Source: Ancylostoma caninum
Taxonomy: Eukaryota; Nematoda; Chromadorea; Rhabditida; Ancylostomatidae
Assembly (NCBI GenBank): GCA_037903475.1
Contig: JBAJFG010000420.1
Coordinates: 1 to 64,000 of the forward strand
DNA length: 64,000 nt
Direction: 5' to 3'
Shown: positions 53,991 to 64,000 of the stretch, piece by piece
Position numbering within the stretch: position 1 is the stretch's first letter
How the letters are laid out: every line of letters begins with the position of its first letter
The notes under the pieces: model-generated
What the model was told of the DNA's origin: nothing
What the model saw: only the letters and a program-made list of their open reading frames with translations
Database searches by the model: none
Made by a program: the position numbers and the translations under genes

Positions 53991-56900
53991 CCCGCACTCT
54001 TTCTAAATCTCGAGAGTAATGGAAGGAAGTTGTTAAATATTTAGAAAGTTTGATCAATTGCACAATTGGTTTCAGAATACCCATGGGTAGGAGATTAAAC
54101 GTCTTTTCATTGTATCCGAGCCTAAGGGTTGCTCGATGGTCTGGTTGCTAGAAATAATGGTATGGAGGGGGGGGGGGGGATAAGCGTAGCGAAATTCGAC
54201 ACGACCCATATTAATGGATCTCGTAAGTATCATCGTTCTTGCAGTTGTAACCTGCTTCACCAAGCCTTCATTCAACAAGTTTCATCAAAACTATCTAAAA
54301 CTCACATAACAAAGCTATTAGCCATGTGACATCTGCCAGAAATACCCCTAATATCTTCCCTTCAAAACTGAAAACTGAATAGCAGAGCTCTTCTACTCTT
54401 GACAACGTCATCATCAGTTTAGTGAAAAACGTTCGTTGGAGATTTCACATGCATGTGAAATAGTATCTTGCATGGTATTGCATGTGGTATCCCTTGACCT
54501 GATACACAACACAATTGTTCAGATGCAGCTGGCAGAAGATGAGCGAAGCATGCAGAAGCGAGATTCTCGACACTCAAGGAACTTCAAGGTGAAAATTTGA
54601 TGTCCACACGTAGGGATGGTGGCCCAAGATGAACTTGACTTCGTCAGTGAAAACCACTGGTGTTCATCCGTTATGCATGTAGGAGACCTCGACAACTTCG
54701 CCCCTTATGTAGTTCATGACATTATCGAGAATCAGCTTGAATAAACACTGATTCAGCATTTACCATTACCTATTTTTTACCAAGATTAGCTCTGCTGTTG
54801 AGTTGTGAGGTGTTGGTATCTCTTAGAAAACGTAGAGAAAATTTTTGTATCAAATAAGAACACCGGAACCTTTAGAAAGAATGGCGGAGAGAAATAATAA
54901 TGAAAAAAAAGTTAAGTCTCTACTAAAACCCAGAGCGAATCAGATCGGTTTTCAAGAAAATCTCAACTTCTGACCAATGGACCAGTTTATGAAAAACCTT
55001 TGAAAAGACCAGTTTTCTCCAGCGTCGAGTCGAACACAGCGCGGTCACTCCTGAAAAAGTGAGGCTGCCTGATCTATCCTAAGGTAAATGCCCAAAATAG
55101 AATCTTCTGAAGGTCAAATGTTTCACGAGATAACCGAGGTATGTGCAGATTGTGCTCGTGTAACTGTCTCAGTGTCGTTTGAGTGAAAATTGAGCATTCA
55201 CAGTGGGTTTTATCGGACGTGCCTATAACGGATACGAAGTACCCATTATACGAGTACGTACTGTAGAAGTCTTGAAAGTCTTCTTTTCCAGGCGATGTCG
55301 CGAGCGCTATCCGCTTTTCCACGGAGGCTCACTTCTGCTCGGAAAATCACTATCGCTCGAAATGCATCTTTCAATTATCCTACAGAAGGTAATCGAACAC
55401 ATTACGACTGATTTTTTTTTCGTATAAAAGAAACCGAATTCTTCCTTCGTGGAGACGTCTATATATCTCTTCTCAACTACAAAAAAAAACAGCGGTGGTG
55501 TTGTGAAGGCTCTTTTTTTGCGAATATCGCTGTGTCTCGGAATAGTCTTGTGATTGAAAAAAAACATGTCTTTTAGCGAGGGTTTATGTTTGCTCCGAAT
55601 GGTTGGTGGCCTCAACGAAAACAGATTCTCAGACTTGAAACCACACCTCTTCAAGATATTCTCTACATACAAATTTTTTACTGATTTTCTAGAAGTAGAG
55701 ACAACGAATGAAATCTCGTGAAAAGCAGGTTGATCATTAGTCTCGCATGCGTTGAAGAGGAGTGCTGAAGCAGTACATGTAAGATAGATAGTGTAGTAGA
55801 ATTACTTCAGCTTCGATCTAATGTCGTAATTGGACGGTAAATTCTCAGGAAAGCCATGGAAGCATACTGGATAGTGCCTTGAAAGAGCTTGGAAAACTAT
55901 TTTTGAGGCCCCCATTTGCATGAATTCTTTGCAATTTTGTCAGACTTTGGGCAGGTAAGTTTCGACGAGCTGAGCCGGTCGGACGACACATTCCAACTCG
56001 TACATAATACAGCTGTGCTCAGCTCGCAGCATTGTGTGCGCTGAGGTGGATCTCAAGAACGATCTAGGACGTGTGCCCCTTCCAGTATGCTCTCTTTGCT
56101 TTGCTCGCCTAACCACGGGGGCTATCTTGCAGTGGATCGTGATCGGCCCGCTCTGTCCACAGTCGCCTTAATCGCATGTGCTGACCCTCACACATTTGCT
56201 CAGCCGAGTCGCCGCTTTCTTGTTCGCAATTGACACTTCCACCTCGACTTTTTCGCTCAACTGGTCGCTACTCCCGCTCTTCTTGTGAATTTATCAAAAG
56301 AAGGCAAAGTTTCACTTGTAACTGCACTGAAATCACATCACTATGCTTTCTTCGCTCCCCCCTCCCTTTAAGTCCCCATGTTGACTATAAATTCGTGATT
56401 TTCCGTTTTTATAACGGACCTTCATCCGTATTTGTGCGAACATGCTGCACAGATGCTCGATCCGGTCCGCGGTGTTTATTTTGAGCCCAGGGGAGTTCTG
56501 GTCGCTGCCGATACTTCAGCACGACAACAAAGGACAGCGACGAGGTAGTCGGCATCCGTGTGCTGGAAACTGTTTCTTCTTCCGGGAGATTTGTACTGTA
56601 GCCCCTGCTGACCTATGCTCACATCCGCATTGTGATCTGTGGCCACTCGCCATGCTCCGGTAGTTCTCGTCGCTCGGAGTGGATATGTTTGCTCTCATCC
56701 TAAACCGTTTCTCTCCTACATTTGTGTTCACACATGAAGCCCTATCCTACTGTAGGCTCGTGTATCCTCGCGTCTTCTTGTCGCTTTCGGAAGCTTGCTT
56801 CCGACTTGGGGACCAAGCCCCATACTTGGTCTTCTAGCTACTCCGCAAGAAAGTGTTCCTAAAACTCCAGGATGTCTTCACAAAAAGTAACCTGAACTAA

Positions 56901-59900
56901 ATGTCTGATGAGATCTGCATAATTTCATGTTCGTCCCAATAAGGGACAAATTTTGCAGAAATTTTGTCAATACTCCACTTCTTCTGCCCCAATATGTCGA
57001 AATCAAAATTTTCGCTGAAACTTCGTCTATGGGGCTATTTTACGTGCTCATCACGGATATCATCGCATTTGTACCGTGACACCGTTTTTGCAGGTGACGG
57101 TAGGCGTACGGTACCACACGGTATATTACGAAATTTTCCGAGACTTCGCAGAGAGGGGTTATTTCATGTGTTGATCACCAACGTTGTTTCCCATGAAATT
57201 GCAGTTTTCTCATCGAAAGTTGCGTTTTCTCCCAATCTGCGGCAGTACTATTACTGTAATCGTGCAAAGACGGGGTTGCAGTTCAAAACGGATATGATAA
57301 CCATGATCAGCACATGTCATCAGCACATCCCTGCATGTCAAGTTTCGAAAGAATCATGCCATATACCTGCCACGTGTGGAATCTACGGTTATAATGCAAA
57401 GTGAGTATTATATCCGTGATCACTAAGTCAAATAAGCTTTCCCACCTAGAAAATATTGCACAGGAAATCTTGAGCTTTCAGAGCAGAAGAAGTGGAATAG
57501 TGCGGTTATTATTTGAGAGGATGGATGTCGAAAGCTAAGTTTGGTCACGATGAACATACAGGAAATCATCCTCGGATCTGTGTATGTGCCGATCTAACCA
57601 CATATTCAGCATAATTTTGTTTTGGGATTCAAAGCTTCAACGCTTTCAACTCGGTCCTCTTGAGTCTTTCGTTCGCGCAGACTTCGCTAGTTTTTTTTAC
57701 CAACCCATTTGCGTAGCCCTTCTTCAAGTGAGGGAGGTGTTTTGCCTTTTTCTGTTTGCGTTTCTCACATTTCATTAGAGAAACGAATAGATACAAACAT
57801 ACACAGGAACAGTAGGGCAAGTCCAGCAGTTCCTTGAAAATGAGGAATTCAGGCGTTTTCTAAAACTATCCAGTTCCCTACTACGACTGAGCTTTCGCCT
57901 GAGTGGAGGATGAGGTAAAGCTGTGAGATCTAGGCTCTTTGGAGCACCTACTCGACTCCACTTAACCTAGCGGCGGTTTTGCTTGGAACGAAAAAAAGGG
58001 CTGTACTCGGCTCTTAAATAAGTTGTTCTACAGCAATCAAGAGACTTCAGTCTCATTTAAATGTGGAGCAGCCACTTTTCCTTGCACTGTGCAGACTCCG
58101 AGAACATAAGCTTTCTCCATTGATTTCAATTATTCGGGCCTTACAATGCGAATTTATGATCTTTCAGCCATTTCACGCAAAGAAAATAAGGCAGAGTTTA
58201 AATTCCAGCAGAAATCAATGCCCTTGTTCCCTTTTATTTCATCCTTTCGGAAAATCCTAAGGCTATGGCTGATGCACCCCGTGTTTAAAAGTAATGCAGC
58301 TTTTTACAGGCTGTCTTGGGGCTTCGGCTCCTGGCTTGAGCGATCTACCAGGCCTTGACCTTCCCCGACGAGCCCGGCGATTTTCCTCCAAGCTACAACG
58401 GGCGGGATCGCACAGACCGGACTTTGTCAACACCTGGATACGCTCGTCCAATTTCGGGTGCGGGCTTACCTCAGAATTTGATTTGTTCAACAGAGCTGAC
58501 TAAGCGATAGTCATTGGGCTGGTTCTGGCAAATTATTTCGATGGCATTTTATCCAAGTTGCCTCAAAATTTCCAAGGGAGATCTTCCCTTGAAAGGACAT
58601 TTTCGACTTCGAGTTGGGGTGCCAATAGTAACTAAAAGAACATAGCGGATGTTAAGTGAACGCTAGGAATGTTTATGTACATTCTTACCTGCTGAGAAAC
58701 TCGAGCTGCAATCACGGACCCAGCTGCCTCAGAGGTGTTTTCTATTTTCTACAGCATTTTGGTCGTTGGAGGCAGTCACGTGCCATTCCCAGCGAATTTT
58801 TTTGCAGTACTTTGTGCAACCGTAACAGTAAAAAGGGGCACACATTGAAGGATAATCATTCTTGCCTCACAGAATAGCTCCCGTTATTCTGTCGCGCAGC
58901 AGCCCCCATGCAGTAGCAGACCAGCTATGGACTGGAGTTGCCGCAGTTGTTTAGCTTGTGTTTTTTTTTTCGATCCGAATTTGGACTAAAAGCATTTGGA
59001 AAGAAGACAAAAGAAGACAAAAACATACTACGAACACCAATATCGACAGCTCCCGCGCCCACCTGCTCTGCAGCGCCGCGTAGATGTTGCGGTGCGGTAG
59101 TGGTGATTGACCAACATGATGATTATGGCTGGGTGACTGGACGATTAATTATTCCCTTATAAGCCTAAGAAAAACTCTCCGCAAGTGATTGCGAACAAAA
59201 CATCTCCCATATGTGCAAAATGATTATGGAAGCAAAAAATGGATGTCAGTTGTTCGCAGTTAGGTGGCCCTCGTAGGTAAAGTGTGAGCCAGTTTTTTTC
59301 TTCGATAATTACAGTGCAATATGGATGAACTGGTGTTTCAGTTTCCAGGGTAGTTGTTTCACAACCGTCAAATGAATACTTTTTAGTCTGAACCAGGATA
59401 TCCAGGAAGAACAGGAGGAAATTCGCCAGTCCGCAGAGGAGCCCTCCCCCCGAGTGATGACCAGGGAGAAATGTGACCCGGTAACGATTTAGTTTTTTTA
59501 CACCCCATGATATTTGCATAAGACCGCTGCTGCCCTATCTGATCCACATGTGTTCACAAGCTCTTTGTCAAGAAGTAGCTCTAAATCTTTTGTGAGGCCG
59601 GGGTACCCCTTGAATTGGTTCAGCTCTTGCTATGCGCTCACTGACCAAGCAAGGTAAGTGAGGTAGGCTCACAAGGGCTGTTACCATACCAGTAAAATAC
59701 GCTGCAAGAACATCACCACTGTTTGAAGTGGTGTTCATCCAGGACTCAGCACCTTTACCGTTTCACCTCATTCTTCAATGGATACACCGGCCATTCACAG
59801 TTACCATGAAAGCCTGGTTGTGGAGACGAGATGAGTTCATTGCCGCGCACCCCAGGAAGAAGCTCCAGCAAGAAGTGTAGGCTTGGAAAGATTGCCTCGA

Positions 59901-59930
59901 GGAATTAGAGATGAGATACATCAAGAAAGC
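53991..59930. other. Long stretch with no assigned gene
   Basis: Many short frames and no recognised protein. 54170-54180 is an eleven-base G run. 56985-57200 contains two diverged copies of GAAACTTCGTCTATGGGGCT-ATTT..GTG.TGATCAC (about 57018 and 57142), a non-coding repeat. 58290-58500 has frames on both strands without a family match. Host exons may be hidden here. Confidence 0.35.
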
Positions 59931-59939
59931 TGAGTATGC

Positions 59940-60170
59940 TTAATGCTGGGAACTAGCATTGGTTACGTTCCTTGTTGGTGATGTCAAAGTTCAGAAGTAG
60001 TACGCGTTCAAATATCTTCGGTCACGTGTCTCAACAAATGCTGATTGAATCTGAGCGTCCGGTCACAGTCTGCTGGATTGCTTGGGGCAGAATGCTGACC
60101 GACCACTTCAAACACGAGTAGACTGTTGATATAAGGGAAATGATGTGTGCTTCGCTGGCATACTCAATCC
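59940..60170 (+). pseudogene. Possible LINE remnant
   Basis: LVGDVKVQK then, after two stops, AFKYLRSRVSTNAD at about 59970-60050. This resembles the (Q)KFKYLGS block between palm and thumb of RTE-like RTs. Further text is broken by stops. The assignment rests on one block. Confidence 0.35.
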
Positions 60171-61013
60171 TTCAAAAGGCGAGACGGTGAAGGGCATCAG
60201 CTTTTTTGGAGCAGCTCCAATCCGGCGAAGATAAGTGATGTTCGGCTACGTGGGTACGGTCGTGTGCTGTGAAGTCGTGACAAATCAGTGGCTAGACAGG
60301 ACTCAGTAAGCGGTAGGTGAAGCTCGCGAAGCATTTGACCAGGGGCTTTGTGCAATCACACGAGAAACTGAGAAATCCGAGGAGCGTAGAAGGTGATCCG
60401 TTGTGTTTCAATCAGAATAACTTCTTCTACGACTTTTTTGAAGCCAAGCATGTAAATTTTTGCAAACAAAATGTGCGAGACGTTATTTGTGTTCTCTCCA
60501 ATGGGTTAAGAGGTTCGCGGATTGACGTGAGAAAAAAAAAACTTAAGCGATTGTTGACAATGTGGGAACAGCAGTGCTTGTCTTTGAGAGTAGCGATCTG
60601 AATGATCTCTTAAGCGAGACACGAAAGATAAATCCTTGTGTTCCACTATGCAGAGACCGTAATAAGATTTTAGCGCATGTGTACGTGTATGAAGTAGGAT
60701 GAAATTGTATGAAGTAGGATGAAATTTTTTATACAGGAAATAAGCAGTCATTTTTTAGGGGGATGACAACAACAGCGACAGTATGAAGTCTGCCGGAAAG
60801 ATGCGAGAAATCAGCAGACAAGACTCCACACTTTCCTTCGAGAGCATAGATGACAGCCACGACATGAAGAACAGCGCAGAAGAAACATGGAACCAGAGCA
60901 AGGAGGCGAAGTGCGTATTAAATACCTGGCGTAGGTCGTGATAAGTTGCTCCACATACCGCCAAATATGCAATTCCTCGCAGACGGCAGAAGTTTTTTTT
61001 TTCTGTGCTGCAG

Positions 61014-61168
61014 GGGCATTTCTTTCGGTCACAGGGGTCTTATTTTGCATTGTCTTCGTTACAGAGATATTATTTTACAAACGTGATGTAGATGACGTGT
61101 TCGCCATCGGTTCCACGGCTTCCACTTTGGACGTGATCTTTAACTTAAGTTTGTGTGGAATTGCTTGA
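61014..61168 (+). pseudogene. Relic otopetrin exon
   Basis: After TTTTTTTTTCTGTGCTGCAG, the sequence AFLSVTGVLFCIVFV...ASTLDVIFNLSLCGIA lines up with exon 62929-63077 (VFGVTGVVYYAFLVFL...FSTALDICAIVFIF) and starts in the same phase. It ends in TGA. No neighbouring exons are obvious. This suggests a decayed tandem paralogue, or an alternative exon of the gene downstream. Confidence 0.4.
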
Positions 61169-61385
61169 CGACGGAGGTTTCCTCCTATATATCCCTGGTC
61201 TGGATTTGCAGCGTTAGTAGACAGTGGACGTGGTACAAAAAGCGCCTCTACAGACACATAATGTTACACTTTATCTTCAGAAAGGTAAGGAACTGCATTG
61301 GCCAGAGGTAGAGACAGCACACGGCAAATATTAAAAAAAAACAATGGCTACAAGAGATTAGAAAAAAACTCATAGCGCCCTCATT

Positions 61386-61568
61386 ATGTCGAGGGAGCAG
61401 TACCACTGGGACTCTCTTATGAATAAGAAACATCCGAGGGACGTGAATCAAGTCGTGAGGTCATCAGGGTTAGCTGATGTTTTTACTAATAGAACCGATG
61501 TCTTCTTACCACCGAAACTGAAAAGCTTGCTAACAGAGTCAAGAATATATGAAGATAGAGGTGGTTGA
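61386..61568 (+). CDS. Possible N-terminal exon of the otopetrin gene
   Basis: The 60-codon frame MSREQYHWDSLMNKKHPRDV...LTESRIYEDRGG is hydrophilic, as expected of a cytosolic N-terminus. It ends next to GAG/GTGGTT, a possible donor. Its phase does not join directly to the exon at 62167, so another exon would be needed. Weak. Confidence 0.25.
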   Translation: MSREQYHWDSLMNKKHPRDVNQVVRSSGLADVFTNRTDVFLPPKLKSLLTESRIYEDRGG

Positions 61569-62166
61569 AAAAATGCGCCTACTGCAGAGGAAATGAAATC
61601 GTTCAACTGAGAGGAACTGTGTATCTGGTGATATGTGGGGGACGCGGGCAGAACCATGTGGGAAAAAAATTTGCGAGCTCGCCATAAACGACTTGACGAA
61701 CACCCGAGAGCGTTATGCAGTTTCTTGTACTAACCGAAAAGTATTTTCTCATGACCAGGCTGTGCTACAGATAGGTAGACTCTCCTGCAGTTAAAGCGAC
61801 TGTCTCACTTCGATCATGAGAAGCCCGCCGGAAAGAAACTATATTACAAGAGGGCTTGTCGTTGAAGCAACCGTTGTTCCGAAATAAATAACATATACAT
61901 ATGAGCTCATGGTTGCATAGAGACTTGTCCCATATACGAAAATTGTGACATTGTCACATATCACGTTGCACTTATAATAGCTCTTTTTTGTTCAGGAACC
62001 ACATGAGGGTTTTGTTCTCATATTTAGTCGGTTAGTTTATAACTGGTGAAATTTTCGCGCCTCATTTATTACTTGTGCCTCATCAAACAGATACTTCATC
62101 ACATGTTGGGGCTTTTTACAGATGAACCTGTGAAAGGCTCAAACATGGTGATAACATCACTTGCAG

Positions 62167-63253
62167 AGCTAGTCTTCTCACGGCTCTGACTGCCTTCTAC
62201 AGCCTGTTTCTGACAATCTTTGCATTGGTGCTGGAACTTTCCCATCTGCTGTCCGGGGAGGAACAGAGAGAAATCAGTCTAAAAGATATGGTAGGCGGTA
62301 TCACCTCATTTCGTCTAAAAATTCGGCAAGATCTGTCATCGCCTACCACTACCCCTATGTGCAAGGTTATTCTTTACAGATCTTTGGAGCTTATATGTAT
62401 GGAGTATCAATTCTATTCTTTATTTATATGTACGTAGTTTTACTCCTTAATCCGCGTTGGTACTGGATAATCAACGTTATCGAGGTAAGGGATCACTTAC
62501 AAATAGCAAAACTTCAGAAACTATCTTCAAAAAAGAGCTTCACTAAAAATAGCAAAACTTCAGAAAAGAACTTCACTCACAAATAGCAAAAAATTTGAGA
62601 AAAAAAACCTCTGTAAATTAATTCTCCGCAAACCAAATGGTGCTTCTTAAAAATTTCAAAAACCTGCTAATAGCACTTTTAATTCTAGCTATTGTTCTAG
62701 TTCCTTATACTAATTTCTTGCACAACACTTCCAGAAATATGTGAAGCGTTTTAAATCCAGCGATTCCTGTATTTCTTCAGCTGTAGCAACGGTTAGAAAA
62801 GTAACCCATTGTGGTTCTTCAGCTGGAAGTCTTTTCTTAAGACTTGGGTGTGTTGGTGAGTAGCTGTTTTAAGTACGGAAGAAATCCTTTCAGAGAATTT
62901 GACTTCTTTTCATAGCAAAGAATTTCAGTATTCGGCGTCACAGGCGTTGTGTACTATGCCTTCCTTGTCTTCCTCTGTACCGCTGACAAGACCTGTTCAA
63001 CGTTCTCCACAGCTCTTGACATTTGTGCTATTGTATTTATATTTACCCAGATGCACTTCATTTTCTGCAACTCCAAGGTTAGTGTTCTTATCAAGAATCC
63101 TAGAGTTTTAAAGCATACTAATTTATTGCAGCTATCAATTACTGGCCATCACACTGCTGCTCGATTTGGCACTATGCATTTGATAGCTGCGAATCTGTGG
63201 ACCTGGATAAGATATGTGCTGATGGAGGAAGGGGTCATGGAAAAGGAAATAAG
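62167..63253 (+). CDS. Otopetrin-family proton channel, internal exons
   Basis: Five exons have matching phases: 62167-62290, 62380-62484, 62735-62855, 62929-63077 and 63132-63253, all GT/AG. They encode a first membrane helix (LLTALTAFYSLFLTIFALVL), IFGAYMYGVSILFFIYMYVV, then HCGSSAGSLFLRLGCV joined to VFGVTGVVYYAFLVFL, then ALDICAIVFIFTQMHFIF, and finally ARFGTMHLIAANLWTWIRYV. This order and the ARFG-MHL-A-NL block are diagnostic of otopetrins, multi-pass plasma-membrane proton channels; C. elegans has an otpl family. A sixth exon from 63310 (SFSRKQSDEES..., to about 63470) fits in phase 2, but the sequence turns GC-rich and repeat-like there. N- and C-terminal halves are incomplete, and the gene may be cut off by that repeat. 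Confidence 0.8.
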
Positions 63254-63419
63254 GTAGGAAGTGTTAGAAAAAAGTTCTCGACTGTGGTCCGGTTTCGCTA
63301 TCCTCATAGCTTTTCACGAAAGCAATCTGATGAAGAATCCATTCGCTGCATGATTTCATGCAGAACTGCAAAAAACCTCACTTTTGAGCCAATAATCATG
63401 GGAGACTTGTCCACGGATC

Positions 63420-64000
63420 TCCCTCTTACGAGGAATCCCAGCCGATTTGCTGCGAGGCTACGTGGCGCGACCCCAGGTGGCGGATAGGGGATTTACCGCG
63501 GACCAAAAGCAGCCATGCGCTTGCCCTGCGACGCGGGTAGATCTAGGAGACTCCATAGTTCGACAGTGCTGGATTCGACACATATGGCCGGCATTTGACC
63601 ACGCACTCGCGCGTGTGGGTGTGTGCTAATGCTATGTGTGGGCTGTATCCTGCAGTTCGGATTTGGCCAAAAGCTCGCATTCTAACGACTGGGAAGCGCA
63701 TGAGAGGCGATCTGTGGCCGCCTCTAACAAATAAGTCCCTCGTCCACGGGGAAGGGAATCCTTCCCCTCAACAGTCGAATGCCGGCGACAGGCCGTGGTG
63801 ACAGGCCGGCCGAAGAAGACCCACGTCGTCGTCGTATGGTTATGATGACGTCAGTGGCTGAAGAAAAACCTACGGCGTACGGGGTCGACGCGCACACTTC
63901 GGGGGCCCGGTTGTGTGTGAAAAGTATGCGAGGGTCCCCGATGCTTCGCGAACGGCGGCATCGGGGGGCAAGCAGGCGAGTCGTTAAGGAGAACAACGTA
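63420..64000. other. GC-rich repeat-like sequence at the right edge
   Basis: Composition rises abruptly (CGGCGACAGGCCGTGGTGAC, GGCGGCATCGGGGGGC). Short frames on both strands give no recognised domain. It may be the 5' end of an interspersed element running off the window. Confidence 0.3.

Noticed and set aside
56964..57404. 146-codon plus frame
   Set aside because: Built over a diverged direct repeat; no domain and no exon borders.

Overview
The window looks like nuclear DNA of a nematode, most likely a clade V strongylid such as a hookworm. The evidence is short exons with TTTTCAG-type acceptors, small introns, nematode-type Tas/Cer-like BEL retroelement architecture, and two host genes that align to metazoan families. 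The species assignment is inference. Nothing bacterial is present: no operons and no Shine-Dalgarno sites. Most long open frames come from tandem repeats or mobile elements.

Host genes sit at the two edges. At the left, on the minus strand (4393 down to 370 and running off the edge), is a five-exon ATG101 (EPG-9) gene with exact exon phases. At the right, on the plus strand (62167 to at least 63253), is an otopetrin-family proton-channel gene, with a decayed paralogous exon at 61014. A pair of candidate terminal exons of an unidentified minus-strand gene lies at 45564-45932.

The centre is a repeat and mobile-element complex. 5.4-10.1 kb holds GGAAGTTCC-rich inverted repeats, a hairpin-capped satellite hit by a MITE, and a 2.16-kb foldback element whose arms carry 59-bp repeats and a 239-bp CA tract. 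11.65-15.05 kb holds two head-to-head Penelope-like (GIY-YIG) fragments inside a mariner-like inverted repeat pair. 17.1-44.5 kb is dominated by two inverted copies (A and B) of a cassette with a TATA/GC-box promoter, a chromodomain and a C-terminal cysteine cluster. Copy A is interrupted by a young 10.9-kb BEL/Pao element (18334-29231; identical LTRs; TSD GGTGA). Copy B is separated from its promoter by 5.5 kb that contains a CMC (CACTA/Tnp2-like) transposase gene. Copy B preserves the empty site of the BEL insertion.

The BEL element encodes one Gag-Pol-Env polyprotein. Its Env part resembles a phlebovirus-type class II glycoprotein. After Env there is an extra 149-codon zinc-knuckle gene, present twice because of an exact 1175-bp tandem duplication ending 27 bp inside the LTR. 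Between the cassettes lie a palindromic 172-bp satellite derived from cassette sequence, a 12-unit 90-bp satellite with a perfect hairpin in each unit, and ATTCGAA-rich repeats. From 38 to 54 kb a 60-bp minisatellite family, the 5' part of the CMC element, recurs in inverted orientation at 52.8-54.0 kb and is homologous to the foldback arms. A 5'-truncated CR1/Jockey-type LINE (46766-47941) and two decayed LINE tails complete the inventory. 54.0-59.9 kb is mostly unassigned.
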